DNA of 64,000 nucleotides from Actinocatenispora sera (GCF_018324685.1 NZ_AP023354.1:2666001-2730000); one strand, 5' to 3'; shown: positions 40,761 through 50,179, counted from the first letter of the stretch. The notes: generated by a model not told the origin, from the letters alone. Made by a program: numbers and translations.

Positions 40761-42191
40761 ATGGTCTCCTCCGTGGCGTCATCACCGGCCGCCTCCGCGA
40801 CGTTGAGCCGGCGGCGCAAGTACCTGGTGCTCACCATCTGCTGCATCAGCATGATCGTCGTGGTCATGGACATCTCCGTGGTCAACGTTGCACTCCCGGC
40901 GATCGGGCACGATCTGCACGCCGCCGAGTCCGGACTGCAGTGGACCGTGGACGCGTACACGCTGGTGCTGGCGGGGTTTCTGGTGCTGGCCGGATCGACC
41001 GCGGACCGGATCGGCCGGCGGCGGGTGTTCCAGGCCGGGCTCGCGGTCTTCGGCCTCGGGTCGCTGCTGTGCGGGCTGGCGCCGGGGGTCGGCTGGCTCG
41101 TCGCCGCGCGGGTGGTGCAGGCGGTCGGCGGCACCATGCTCAACCCGGTGGCCCTGGCGATCGTGGCGAACACGTTCACCGGTGCGGCCGAGCGCGCGCG
41201 GGCGATCGGCGTGTTCGGGTCCGTCTCGGGGCTGGGACTCGCCCTGGGGCCGATCCTCGGCGGCGGGCTGGTGGACGCGTTCGGCTGGCGTGCGGTCTTC
41301 TGGATCAACGTGCCGGTGGTGGCCGCCGCCGTCGTGGCCGCCGCCCGGTACCTGCCCGAGTCGCGCGCGGAGCGGGCCCGCCGGTTCGATCCGGTCGGGC
41401 AGCTGCTGATGGTGGTGCTGCTGGGCGGTGTGGTGACCGCGATCATCGAGTCGGGGCCGCGCGGCTGGGGCTCGCCGGTGATCGTCGGGCTGCTGGTGGC
41501 CGCGGCGCTCGCGGTGGCCGGCATCGTCTGGTACGAGCCGCGCCGGGCCGATCCGTTGCTGGAGCTGCGGCTGTTTCGCAGCGTGCCGTTCAGCTCGGCG
41601 ATCGTACTGGCGGTGTTCGCGCTGTGCGGCTTCGGCGCGTTCCTGTTCGTGACCACGCAGTACCTGCAGGACGTGCGCGGGCTGCCGCCGGTCGCCGCGG
41701 GGCTGTGCCTGCTGCCGGTCGGGGTACCGGTGCTGGTGATCTCGCCGCTGACCGGCCGGCTCGTCGCCCGGTCCGGGCCGGTACCGCCGCTGCTGGTGGC
41801 CGGTACCGCACTGGCGCTGGGCGGGAGCGCGTCGCTGTGGCTGCGGCCGGGCACGCCGCTGTGTGCGGTGCTGGCGACGTACCTGCTGTTCGGGGTGTTC
41901 CTGGGCACGGTGAACCCGCCGATCAGCAACGCGGCGATCGCCGGCATGCCGCGGTCGATGGCCGGGCTGGCCGGCTCGCTCGCCTCCACCGGCCGGCAGA
42001 CCGGTACCACGCTGGGGGTCGCGGTGTCCGGCGCGATCGTCGGCCCGGCGCTGGCCGCCGGCGGTACGACCTTCACCGCTGCGGCGCACCGGGTGTGGTG
42101 GATCGTCGTCGCGCTCGGCGTCGGCATCGTCGCGCTCGCCCTGCTCGGCGCCCGTACCGGCCGGCGCCCGTCGCGGCCCCGAACGACCTGA
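40761..42191 (+). CDS. MFS drug-efflux transporter, DHA2 (EmrB/QacA-like) family
   Basis: The 476-residue membrane protein begins with a short basic region and then helix 1 (LVLTICCISMIVVVMDISVV), whose MDxxVVNVALP motif is the family signature. GSTADRIGRRRVF is the loop 2-3 motif A, and GLALGPILGGGL is the antiporter motif C in helix 5. Fourteen hydrophobic helices fit the length. These pumps export drugs using the proton gradient. ATG 40761 has no ribosome binding site, consistent with a leaderless transcript from the MerR-type promoter. It could export the cluster product or an unrelated toxin. Confidence 0.92.
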   Translation: MVSSVASSPAASATLSRRRKYLVLTICCISMIVVVMDISVVNVALPAIGHDLHAAESGLQWTVDAYTLVLAGFLVLAGSTADRIGRRRVFQAGLAVFGLGSLLCGLAPGVGWLVAARVVQAVGGTMLNPVALAIVANTFTGAAERARAIGVFGSVSGLGLALGPILGGGLVDAFGWRAVFWINVPVVAAAVVAAARYLPESRAERARRFDPVGQLLMVVLLGGVVTAIIESGPRGWGSPVIVGLLVAAALAVAGIVWYEPRRADPLLELRLFRSVPFSSAIVLAVFALCGFGAFLFVTTQYLQDVRGLPPVAAGLCLLPVGVPVLVISPLTGRLVARSGPVPPLLVAGTALALGGSASLWLRPGTPLCAVLATYLLFGVFLGTVNPPISNAAIAGMPRSMAGLAGSLASTGRQTGTTLGVAVSGAIVGPALAAGGTTFTAAAHRVWWIVVALGVGIVALALLGARTGRRPSRPRTT

Positions 42192-42438
42192 CCGGACCCC
42201 GCGCGACGCGGCCCGACCGCCAGCGTCCTGTTGCGGCCCGAGCACGAGCGTCCGTCCCGTTGCGGTGCGGCCCGATCGGCCCGTCGTGGTGCGGACCGGC
42301 GGCGGGCGGCCACCGGGTCGTCGTGAGCGGCCCGAGCGTGAGCGGCTCGACCGGGCCGGACGTCCGTCGTTGCGTCGGCCGGTGCTGCCTGTCGGTACGG
42401 GACTGCGCCGTCAAGATCACCCGTGGTTTGATGCGAAC
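42192..42438. other. 247-bp intergenic region
   Basis: It separates the MFS pump and the lipoprotein gene on the same strand. It is GC-rich, with short repeats of CGGCCCGA(T/G)C, and has no supportable gene, clear terminator or promoter. Confidence 0.4.
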
Positions 42439-43668
42439 GTGCGCAGAGTTGCGGTAGTGCTGTCGGCGTTGGCGTTCGTCGGTGCCGCGCTGGGCGGCTG
42501 TGGCCAGGACGAGCGCGCGACGATCTCGATCGACCATCCCGACTCACTGTCCGATCGGCCGGTGCACGTGCGCATCGGCGGCCTGCCGGCCGGCCACACC
42601 GTCTCGGTCCAGCTGCGGCTGGTGAACAAGCGGACGTTGGCGTCGACCGCGGCATACCGGGTGCCGTCGGGTGGTGTGGTCGATCTGCGCACCGCCAAAC
42701 CGGTGGGCGGCACGCCGTACCACGGGGCCGATCCGATGGGGCTGTTCTGGACCCTGCGGGCGAAGACCGACGCGCCGTGGCACCTGACCTGGACGCTGCG
42801 GTACACGCTGACCGTGCGCGACGGCGGCACGGTTGTCGGCCGGCGCACGCTGACCCGGCGCAGCACCGTCTCCGGGCTGCACAGCCGGAAGCTGCGGCCG
42901 GACACCGACGGCGTGTACGGCACGATGTTCGAGCCGCCGGCCGGCTCGCCGAAACGTCCCGGGGTGCTGGTGTTCGGCGGCTCCGAAGGCGGCGAGTTCC
43001 TGGACGGGGTGGCCAGAATGCTTGCGGTGCACGGCTTTCCGTCGCTGAGCCTGGCCTACTTCGGCGAGCCGGGCCTGCCGTCGAGCCTGACCCGGGTGCC
43101 GCTGGAGTACTTCGCGAAGGCCATGACCGTGCTGTCCCACCAGCCCGGCGTCGACCCGAGACACCTGGCCGTACTGGGCGGTTCCCGCGGCGGCGAGGCC
43201 GCACTGCTGGTCGGTTCGTACTTTCCGGCTCAGGTGCACGCGGTGATCGCGTTGACCCCGGCGAACGTCGCTGTCGGCGCCCCGCCGTCGGGTCACGACC
43301 CGGCCTGGACCTATCGCGGCAAGGCGATCCCGTACACCCGGCAGTTCAACGAGCCGGCGCCCACCGACGTGCCGAAGGCGGTGATCCCGGTCGAGCGCAT
43401 CGCCGGACCGGTGCTGCTCACCTGTGGTGGCCGGGACGCGGTGTGGGCGTCGTGCCCGTACGCGCGCGCCGCCGACGCGCGGCTGTCCGCGCACCACGAC
43501 CGGTACCCGCACCGGGTGCTCGCCTATCCGGGTGCAGGGCACCGGTCGAACGCGTTGCTGCCCTACGTGCCGGTCCGCAACGACCCGACCGCGCAGGCCG
43601 ACGAGGCGGCGAAGCGGTCCGAATGGCCCGCCACGCTCGCGTTCCTGAAGCAGTTGCGGTCGGCGTGA
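42439..43668 (+). CDS. Lipoprotein hydrolase, BAAT / acyl-CoA thioesterase family
   Basis: The 409-residue protein starts at GTG 42439. The N-terminus is a lipoprotein signal (VRRVAVVLSALAFVGAALGGC) with the lipobox Cys at residue 21, so it should be anchored outside the membrane. An immunoglobulin-like N-domain (VHVRIGGLPAGHTVSVQL) precedes an alpha/beta-hydrolase domain with GGSRGGEAAL (nucleophile Ser), GGRDAVWAS (Asp) and GAGHRSN (His). This is the layout of the bile acid-CoA:amino acid N-acyltransferase and thioesterase family. The extracytoplasmic location makes a CoA substrate unlikely, so it may be an esterase or acyltransferase. Confidence 0.82.
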   Translation: MRRVAVVLSALAFVGAALGGCGQDERATISIDHPDSLSDRPVHVRIGGLPAGHTVSVQLRLVNKRTLASTAAYRVPSGGVVDLRTAKPVGGTPYHGADPMGLFWTLRAKTDAPWHLTWTLRYTLTVRDGGTVVGRRTLTRRSTVSGLHSRKLRPDTDGVYGTMFEPPAGSPKRPGVLVFGGSEGGEFLDGVARMLAVHGFPSLSLAYFGEPGLPSSLTRVPLEYFAKAMTVLSHQPGVDPRHLAVLGGSRGGEAALLVGSYFPAQVHAVIALTPANVAVGAPPSGHDPAWTYRGKAIPYTRQFNEPAPTDVPKAVIPVERIAGPVLLTCGGRDAVWASCPYARAADARLSAHHDRYPHRVLAYPGAGHRSNALLPYVPVRNDPTAQADEAAKRSEWPATLAFLKQLRSA

Positions 43669-43689
43669 GCTGGCCGCGTCAGCCGACCG

Positions 43690-43757
43690 TCCGAGCCGCG
43701 GTGCCGGCGGTGCCGGCGGGGCCGGCCGCGTCCGCCGCGTCCGCCGCGCCCGCCGCG
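43690..43757. repeat. Short tandem GC repeats between convergent genes
   Basis: The gap between the lipoprotein gene and the convergent MFS gene contains repeated 9-base units of the type GGTGCCGGC and then GTCCGCCGC. They are partly self-complementary, so a terminator-like structure is possible, but I see no single well-defined stem. Confidence 0.45.
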
Positions 43758-43760
43758 CGG

Positions 43761-45059
43761 TCACTCTGCCGGTGGGGGCGCCTCGTCGTGCCGCGCACGC
43801 AGGAGTGGCGAGAAGGCGACGATGAGCGCGGCGACCACGAAGATCGCGGCGCCGATGCCCATGGTCAGGCGGTAGCCGAGGAACGTGGCGACCAGTCCGG
43901 CCAGCAGGGCGCCGAAGAAGAAGACGGTGCGGTTGACGGTGCGGATCGTCGAGTTCATCCGGCCCTGGATCGCATCGGGCGCGACGGACTGCCGGTACCC
44001 GGTGTCGTTCGCGTCTTCGATGCCCATGGCGAGGCAGTAGACGAACTGCGCCGCGGCAACCAGCGCCAGCAGCGCGACGCCACGACTGGCGGCGCTCACG
44101 GGCACCACCGCGAGCGCGAGCCATGGCGCGACGACCAGGGCTCGGCCGAGGAAGATCGCGCGCCCCGCACCGAGCCGCGCGCCGACGCGCGGCGCGATGA
44201 GTGCCCCGAGAAACCCGCCGACTCCGCCGAACGCCAGCGCGAGCCCGTACCCCCAGGGTTGAAGCTTCAGCTGCCGGAGGACGAACACCGCGAACATGGT
44301 CATCACGATGCTGTTGCCGAGAAACCAGGTGTGCACCGAGAGCGCCAGCGGACGCAGCGTCGGGTGACGGTACGTGTAGCGCATGCCCTCCGCGATGTCG
44401 TGACCGACATGGCGGCCGGGTTCGCGACGGCCCGGCTTCGGCTCGTCGACCCTGATGCGGGCCTGGAGCACCGCCGAGGCCGCGGTGAAGATCGCGTCGA
44501 ACACGAAAAGCAGGGGCGCGCCGAGGACGTTCAGCAGCGCGCCGCCGAGCGCCGGCCCCGCGGTGTCGGCCACCGTCTGGCTCTGTCCGAGGCGCGCGTT
44601 GGCCATGACGAGGGATTCGCGGGGCACGATCCGCGGGACGAGCGGCTGCGTGGCCGAGTCGGCGAACAGGATCAGCACGCCGAGCACGAGAGCGACGATC
44701 GCGACCGACCAGAAATGCAGCGTGTCGGTGAACATCAGGACCGGAATCGCGGCAAGAGCGATCGCCCGCCCGATGCTGGTGACGACGAGCGTGCGCTGCC
44801 GGCGCCAGCGGTCCATGAGCGCACCGACGATCAGCCCGAGGAACAGGTAGGGCAGCACGCCGAGCGCGCTCAGGATGCTGATCTGTACGGGCGTCGCGTG
44901 CAGCACCGAAACGACCAGAACGTTGAGCGCGACACCGGAAACGGCGCCCCCGAGCGCGCGGATGCTGCTCGCGGTCCAGAGGTAGCCGAACGCCGGCTGG
45001 CGGAGCACCTCGCGCGGGCGGGCTGCGACGCCGGCCGCCGACTCCGCGCCCTCGTCCAC
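43761..45059 (-). CDS. MFS transporter, MFS_3 / enterobactin-exporter-like
   Basis: The 432-residue membrane protein has about 12 hydrophobic helices. GLIVGALMDRWRRQRTLVVT is the loop 2-3 motif A, and PLVPRIVPRESLVMANARL with TVADTAGPALGGALL is typical of the EntS/MFS_3 branch. A cytoplasmic loop (RVDEPKPGRREPGRHVGHD) separates the halves. GTG 45059 is the chosen start. It is related in type to the MFS part of the NRPS-MFS fusion. No linked regulator is visible, and the substrate is unknown. Confidence 0.9.
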   Translation of the reverse strand: MDEGAESAAGVAARPREVLRQPAFGYLWTASSIRALGGAVSGVALNVLVVSVLHATPVQISILSALGVLPYLFLGLIVGALMDRWRRQRTLVVTSIGRAIALAAIPVLMFTDTLHFWSVAIVALVLGVLILFADSATQPLVPRIVPRESLVMANARLGQSQTVADTAGPALGGALLNVLGAPLLFVFDAIFTAASAVLQARIRVDEPKPGRREPGRHVGHDIAEGMRYTYRHPTLRPLALSVHTWFLGNSIVMTMFAVFVLRQLKLQPWGYGLALAFGGVGGFLGALIAPRVGARLGAGRAIFLGRALVVAPWLALAVVPVSAASRGVALLALVAAAQFVYCLAMGIEDANDTGYRQSVAPDAIQGRMNSTIRTVNRTVFFFGALLAGLVATFLGYRLTMGIGAAIFVVAALIVAFSPLLRARHDEAPPPAE

Positions 45060-45241
45060 CCGACCAGCCTAGTTGGCGCGGTTCGCGCGGTCGACGGCGC
45101 AGGCCGGCCACCGCTCGCGTGCTGGCGAGACCGCGCACCCACCGGCCGGGCGAGCCGGGCCGCCCGGCGCTCGGGTGTCGACTCGGCAGGCGTCCGATGT
45201 CGGTGGGGGATGCGAAGCTGTGCCGCACCATCGTGCACGGT

Positions 45242-45312
45242 GATCTTTTGGAGGGCCGATGTCTTTTGGAGGGTCGATGTCTGTTGGCGGGCCGATGTCT
45301 GCTGGACGCTCA
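45242..45312 (+). repeat. Tandem 18-bp repeats carrying start codons and Shine-Dalgarno-like sequence
   Basis: Four consecutive degenerate units (16, 18, 18 and 18 bases) of the form GATGTCTTTTGGAGGGTC span this stretch. Each 18-base unit contains an ATG, and the first two contain GGAGGG. The units encode MSFGGS, MSVGGP and MSAGRS at the N-terminus of the next gene, so the gene has three in-frame ATG choices (45259, 45277, 45295), each in nearly identical context. Confidence 0.85.
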
Positions 45313-45999
45313 GGGGCCGACCCGTCGGGTGGGTTCGATTCCGCTTGGTGCGCCACCGACCTCGGTGCGTACCGGCCCTGCCGCTACACCTACCAGCACT
45401 ATCCCTACGACAGTCTGCCGCCGCTGAACTCGGCCGAGTTCACGGGCACGTTCCGATGGCTCGGCGGTCTGCGCGAGCCCGTCGCCAAGCGGGTCAGGGC
45501 GCTCGACCGGACGGCGGCGAAGCTCGCGGCGGACGGCCTGGAGTTGCCGGCCGACTTCGTCGCCTTCCAGACCGACTCGGCCCTGTACCTGTCGCTCGAC
45601 GAGGTCTCGGTGACCGGCTGCTGGACCGACATCTCGGCGCCGCTGCCCAGCCCGGTCGAGCCCGGCGCCTTCCTGCTGCGGTTCCTGCGGGACCAGCAGG
45701 ACTGCGTCATCTGGTACCTCTACCTGCGGCCCTCGGGTGAGACGTTCGTGGTGTACTCCGGTCTGGACTACGAGTACGAGTACCAGCAGTGGCGCGACGG
45801 TGCGGAGACGGCGATCGAGCTCGACGATCCGGAGAAGCAGCGGAGCGCGATCACCTGGTGCGCGCCGTCGTTCGAGGAGTTCGCCTACCGGTTCTGGGTC
45901 GAGAACCGCCTCTGGCGAGCCCTGCACGACGACGACCTGGCCGGACTCGAACCCTGGGTGCGTGACTACCTGAGCCACTACCTCCCGACGCCGGCGTAG
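45259..45999 (+). CDS. SUKH/SMI1-KNR4-like hypothetical protein
   Basis: The 246-residue protein has no signal peptide or membrane helix. Its middle and C-terminus (LRFLRDQQDCVIWYLYL, ITWCAPSFEEFAYRFWVEN) look like SMI1/KNR4 (SUKH) family proteins, which include immunity proteins of toxin systems; this is a resemblance, and no toxin gene is adjacent. The N-terminus is built from the 18-base repeats; any of ATG 45259, 45277 or 45295 could be used, and the conserved part begins near SAWCATDLGAY. The function is unknown. Confidence 0.65.
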   Translation: MSFGGSMSVGGPMSAGRSGADPSGGFDSAWCATDLGAYRPCRYTYQHYPYDSLPPLNSAEFTGTFRWLGGLREPVAKRVRALDRTAAKLAADGLELPADFVAFQTDSALYLSLDEVSVTGCWTDISAPLPSPVEPGAFLLRFLRDQQDCVIWYLYLRPSGETFVVYSGLDYEYEYQQWRDGAETAIELDDPEKQRSAITWCAPSFEEFAYRFWVENRLWRALHDDDLAGLEPWVRDYLSHYLPTPA

Positions 46000-46195
46000 G
46001 GCCGACACGCGCCGGACCCGCTGTCCGGAAGGCACGGTGTCCCTTTCGACACCGCTGCGCGTTATCGACTCGATCGCCGGCGATGGTGTCGCCTGGACCG
46101 CCGAACTGGCCGCGGGCGGGCACGCCGCGGCCCGTGCCGTGCTTGCCTGGGACGAGCCGCGGTCGAGGGCGGCCCCGGTACACCGGGAGGGTGAG

Positions 46196-47935
46196 ATGGC
46201 CACGTTGTTGTCGGTCAACGTCGGAATGCCGCGCGACGTGACCTGGCAGGGTCGCACCGTGCACACCGGGATCGTGAAGAACCCGGTGGACGGGCCGCGG
46301 CTGGTCCGGCGGCTCAACGTCGACGGCGACGGGCAGGGCGATCTCGCCGGGCACGGTGGCGAGATCCGCGCCGTCCTGGTCTACCAGCGCGAGTCGTACC
46401 AGCACTGGCGCCGGGAACTGGGCCGCGACGACCTCGGCTACGGCCGGTTCGGGGAGAACTTCACCGTCGACGGGCTTCCCGACGACCAGGTGCACATCGG
46501 CGACCGGTACCGGATCGGCGGGGCCGAGTTCGAGGTCACCCAGCCTCGGGTCACCTGCTTCCGGGTCGGCATGCGGCTGGGCGTACCGGAGATGCCGTCG
46601 CTACTGGTGTCCCATCACCGGCCCGGCTTCTACCTGCGGGTGCTCACCGAGGGGTACGTGCGGGCCGGAGACGAGATCGTGCGCACCCACGTCGGCGAGC
46701 ACGAGATGACCGTCGCCGCCATCGATGCACTGCTCTACCTGCCGGACCGGGACGAGGAGGCGTTGCGCCGGGCGGTCGAGATTCCGGCGCTGAGCCCCGG
46801 CTGGCGGCAGTCGTTCCGCGACCTGATCGATGCGCCGGGCGCCGCGCCACCGGTCGGCGTGGAACCCGCCGGTTGGCCCGGATTCCGGCCGATGCGCATC
46901 ACCCGGATCGTGCCCGAGAGCGCCAGCATCACCTCGCTTCACCTGGGTGCCCTCGACGACGCCGGTCCGCTGCCCCGGCCGCGCCCCGGTCAGTACCTGA
47001 CGGTGCGGGTGCCGGGCGTGAGCGATCCGGCGCCGGTGCGCAGCTACTCGCTGTCGGCGGCGCCGTCCTCGCGCGACTACCGGATCAGCGTCAAGCGCGA
47101 GCCGCACGGCGCCGTCAGCGGGTACCTGCACGGCCGGCTGCGGGTGGGTGACACTCTCGACGTGGCCGCGCCGCGCGGTGAGTTCGTCCTCGACGCGAGC
47201 CCCGGTGGTGGGGCGGTGCTGCTGCTGTCCGCCGGTGTCGGCGTCACCCCGGTGCTGGCGATGCTGCACGCGCTTACCGCGGCCCGCGACGAGCGGGAGA
47301 TCTGGTGGCTGCACACCGCGCGGTCGGCCGCCGACCACGCGTTCGCGGCCGAGGCGCACCGGCTGCTCGCCGCACTGCCGCACGGTCACGAGCGGATCTA
47401 CTACACCGCACCGGATCCGTCCGCCGCACCGGTGGTACCGGTGATGCCGGGCCGGATCGACCGGTCCGCGCTGGCCGCCCTCGACCTGCCCGCCGGTACC
47501 GCCGTCTACCTGTGCGGGCCGGAGGGGTTCATGGCCGCCATGCGCACGGCGCTGGCCGACCTGGGCGTCGCCGACGCCGACATCCACGCCGAGCTGTTCG
47601 GCGCGCTGGCGCCGATCAATCCCGGGGTCGTCGGCGCCGCCACCGTGCCGCCGCATCCGCCGGCCGGCGCGCCCGGTACCGCGCCGCAGGTCACCTTCGC
47701 CCGCAGTGGGCTGAGCGTGCCGTGGCGAGACGACTTCCGTACCGTGCTGGAGTTCGCCGAGGCGTGCGACGTGCCGACCCGGTGGTCGTGCCGGACCGGG
47801 GTGTGTCACACCTGTCAGACCACGGTGCTGTCCGGCGCGGTGCGCTACCGGCCCGATCCGCTGGAGCCGCCGGACGCGGGCACCGCGTTGCTGTGCTGCT
47901 CGACCCCGGACAGCGATCTGGTGCTCGATCTGTGA
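46196..47935 (+). CDS. MOSC domain - FAD/NAD reductase - 2Fe-2S ferredoxin fusion
   Basis: The 579-residue protein has three parts. Residues 1 to about 215 form a MOSC/YiiM-like domain (GDLAGHGGEIRAVLVYQ, GRFGENFTVDGL, TCFRVGMRLG); MOSC domains bind sulfur or molybdenum cofactor species. Residues about 230-460 form a ferredoxin-reductase module with RSYSLSAAP for FAD and LLSAGVGVTPVLAML plus YLCGPEGFM for NAD(P). The end is a plant-type 2Fe-2S domain with CRTGVCHTC and a final Cys near CCSTP. Electrons would flow NAD(P)H to FAD to iron-sulfur to the MOSC domain or an acceptor, as in N-hydroxylated-compound reductases. ATG 46196 follows GGGAGGGTGAG; the upstream open frame is not coding. Confidence 0.9.
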   Translation: MATLLSVNVGMPRDVTWQGRTVHTGIVKNPVDGPRLVRRLNVDGDGQGDLAGHGGEIRAVLVYQRESYQHWRRELGRDDLGYGRFGENFTVDGLPDDQVHIGDRYRIGGAEFEVTQPRVTCFRVGMRLGVPEMPSLLVSHHRPGFYLRVLTEGYVRAGDEIVRTHVGEHEMTVAAIDALLYLPDRDEEALRRAVEIPALSPGWRQSFRDLIDAPGAAPPVGVEPAGWPGFRPMRITRIVPESASITSLHLGALDDAGPLPRPRPGQYLTVRVPGVSDPAPVRSYSLSAAPSSRDYRISVKREPHGAVSGYLHGRLRVGDTLDVAAPRGEFVLDASPGGGAVLLLSAGVGVTPVLAMLHALTAARDEREIWWLHTARSAADHAFAAEAHRLLAALPHGHERIYYTAPDPSAAPVVPVMPGRIDRSALAALDLPAGTAVYLCGPEGFMAAMRTALADLGVADADIHAELFGALAPINPGVVGAATVPPHPPAGAPGTAPQVTFARSGLSVPWRDDFRTVLEFAEACDVPTRWSCRTGVCHTCQTTVLSGAVRYRPDPLEPPDAGTALLCCSTPDSDLVLDL

Positions 47936-48073
47936 TCCGGTGGGCCGGGGCGGCCGCCGCCCCGGCCGATGCGATCCGACGTGCCAATTCCCACAGTTTC
48001 CCGGATTCGGTAAGTGCTGCCGTGCCGGTGGCCACCAACGAACGACGTACCGGAAACCGTGTGAGGAGACAAC

Positions 48074-49195
48074 GTGAAGGTCAGAAAGTCCCTGGTGGCG
48101 GGGGCGGCGGTCGCTGCCGCGGCGGTGAGCCTGGGTACCGCGGGCGCCGCGCAGGCACATCCGCAGCATCGCAGCGACGCCGACGCGGCGGTGTTCGTAC
48201 AGACCGACAACCCGGACGGGAACAGCGTCGTCGCGTACCACCGGTCCGCCGACGGCACCCTGCAGCACGCGCACACGTACGCCACCGGCGGGCGCGGCGG
48301 CGTGCTGGCGGGATCCCAGGTCGACCACCTTGCCTCGCAGGGCGCGCTGGCCAGGTCGGGCAGCACGCTGTTCGCGGTCAACGCGGGCAGCAACACCCTC
48401 AGCGTCTTCGGCGTGCGTGGCGACCAGCTGCGGCGTACCCAGGTGGTCGGCACCGGCGGCTCCTTCCCGGTCAGCGTGGCGGTGCACGGCTCGATGGTGT
48501 ACGTGCTGAACGCGCGGGACGGCGGCTCGATCCAGGGCTTCCTGCGGCTCGGTGACCACCTGGTACGGGTACCGGGCTGGCACCGCGGGCTCGGCCTCGA
48601 CCCCGACCAGACCCCGGAGTTCACCAGCACACCGGGACAGGTGGCGTTCACGCCGGACGGTACCAAACTGGTCGTGACGACCAAGGCCAACGGCAACGCG
48701 ATCAAGGTGTTCCCGGTTTCCCTGCTCGGGTTGGGCCGGGCGGTGACGACCTCCGACGCGGGCAACGTCCCGTTCGCCGTGACGTTCGACTCCGCCGGCC
48801 GGCTGTTGGTGGCCGAGGCGGGTCCGAACGCGATCGCCACGTTCACCGTTGGGCACAACGGTTCCCTGCACCTGAGTTCCCGTACCGCGACCGGCCAGCA
48901 GGCGACCTGCTGGATCGCCCGGTCGGGCAGCTCGGTCTACGCGTCGAACGCGGGCAGCGCGACCGTGTCGCAGTTCCGTTCCGAGCAGGGCGTGCTCACC
49001 TCGGCCGGGACCGTGGGTACCGACCCGGGCACCGTCGATGCCAGTGCCAGTTCCGACGGCCGGTTCGTCTACGTCCAGACCGGGAAGACCGGCACGGTGG
49101 ACGAGTTCCGGGTCGGCAGTACCGGCACGCTGACCTCGATCGGATCGGTGACCGTGCCCGGCGCGGCCGGCGGCGAGGGCATCGTCGCCTCCTGA
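48074..49195 (+). CDS. Secreted seven-bladed beta-propeller (lactonase-like) protein
   Basis: The 373-residue protein starts at GTG 48074 after GAGGAG. An N-terminal signal peptide (MKVRKSLVAGAAVAAAAVSL, then AQA-H cleavage) directs secretion. The mature part contains repeated blades such as LFAVNAGSNTLSVFGVRGDQ, VAFTPDGTKLVVTTKANGN and RFVYVQTGKTGTVDEF, typical of the 6-phosphogluconolactonase/YncE propeller group. Secreted members are usually of unknown function; lactonase activity should not be assumed. Confidence 0.85.
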   Translation: MKVRKSLVAGAAVAAAAVSLGTAGAAQAHPQHRSDADAAVFVQTDNPDGNSVVAYHRSADGTLQHAHTYATGGRGGVLAGSQVDHLASQGALARSGSTLFAVNAGSNTLSVFGVRGDQLRRTQVVGTGGSFPVSVAVHGSMVYVLNARDGGSIQGFLRLGDHLVRVPGWHRGLGLDPDQTPEFTSTPGQVAFTPDGTKLVVTTKANGNAIKVFPVSLLGLGRAVTTSDAGNVPFAVTFDSAGRLLVAEAGPNAIATFTVGHNGSLHLSSRTATGQQATCWIARSGSSVYASNAGSATVSQFRSEQGVLTSAGTVGTDPGTVDASASSDGRFVYVQTGKTGTVDEFRVGSTGTLTSIGSVTVPGAAGGEGIVAS

Positions 49196-49209
49196 CCGCG
49201 GTACCGGCA

Positions 49210-49255
49210 TCGGTCGGTGGGGCCGTGCGCATCGCCGGCCGGCCCCACCGACCGA
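49210..49255 (+). terminator. 16-bp-stem hairpin after the propeller gene
   Basis: Arms 49210-49225 and 49240-49255 are perfectly complementary (core CGGTCGGTGGGGCCG) with a 14-base loop. The hairpin starts 15 bases after the stop codon, so it is a likely Rho-independent terminator without a T-tract. Confidence 0.75.
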
Positions 49256-49349
49256 CCGCACCCGGCGGCCGCGCGCCGCGTACTCCCGTGTGCCGGACGG
49301 GGATTCGGCGGCGCCGGTAAGAACCGGCCCGGCGCCGACACCCACCTTC

Positions 49350-50123
49350 ATGGACACTTCTGAGCTGGATCTGACCGGCCGGCTGGCGGTCGTCACCGGC
49401 GCCGGCCGGGGGATCGGGCGCGCGGTCGCGGTGGAGTTGGCCCGCGCCGGCGCCCGATTGGCGCTGGTGGCGCGAAGCGCGGACCAACTGGCCGAGGTCC
49501 GCGACGAGCTGGCCGCGGCCGGAGCGGTCGCCGAGGCCTACTCGGCGGACCTGGCCGACATCGCGACGGTGGCCGAGCTGGGGGCCCGCATCGAGCGCGA
49601 CCTCGGACCGGCGGGCGTGTTGATCAACAATGCGGGTGTGGTCGGACCGATCGGCCCGACCGATCGCCTGTCCGTGGCCGATGTCGAGCAGTCGTTCCGG
49701 GTGAATGCGATCGCGCCGATGCTGTTGACGGCCGCGTTCCTCGAATCGATGCGGAAAGCGGGCTGGGGCCGGATCGTGAACGTGTCCACCGGTGTGGTCG
49801 CACATCCGACCGCGTTGGCGCGCGGCAACACCTACGTGGCGGCCAAGAGCGCGTTGGAGGCCCACAGCCTCAACCTGGCGGCCGAACTCGCCGGCACCGG
49901 AGTCACGGTCAGCGTGTACCGGCCCGGCCGGGTGGACACCGCCATGCAGGGTTGGATCCGGGATCAGGATCCGGACACGGTCGGTGGCGGCCTGGTCGAG
50001 CGGTTCGCCGAGTGGCACCGGTCGGGCGAGCTGATCACGCCGGCCCACTCGGCGCGGGCGCTCGTCTCTCGACTCGGCGATACCGAGACCGGCCGGATCC
50101 TCGACGTCGCGGACGCCGCCTGA
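49350..50123 (+). CDS. Short-chain dehydrogenase/reductase (SDR)
   Basis: The 257-residue protein is a classical [11 protein letters not shown] near 17-24 is the cofactor loop, NNAG near 92-95 is present, the catalytic Ser lies in VSTGVVA near 145, and YVAAK near 165-169 has Tyr and Lys. [10 protein letters not shown] follows. Arg residues after beta-2 (VARSADQ) suggest NADPH. ATG 49350 is used; the frame opens at 49290, but the SDR N-terminus fits 49350. A ribosome binding site is not obvious. A GGTAAGA-containing dyad lies just upstream. The substrate is unknown. Confidence 0.88.
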   Translation: MDTSELDLTGRLAVVTGAGRGIGRAVAVELARAGARLALVARSADQLAEVRDELAAAGAVAEAYSADLADIATVAELGARIERDLGPAGVLINNAGVVGPIGPTDRLSVADVEQSFRVNAIAPMLLTAAFLESMRKAGWGRIVNVSTGVVAHPTALARGNTYVAAKSALEAHSLNLAAELAGTGVTVSVYRPGRVDTAMQGWIRDQDPDTVGGGLVERFAEWHRSGELITPAHSARALVSRLGDTETGRILDVADAA

Positions 50124-50179
50124 GCCGGGGAATTCCACCGGCCGGGGCGGCGTTGCGGGGAGCGGAGGGGGTGTCGAAC

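Noticed and set aside
45242-45312. CRISPR-like array
   Set aside because: Units are 18 bases, directly adjacent without spacers, and in frame with a gene; there are no cas genes.
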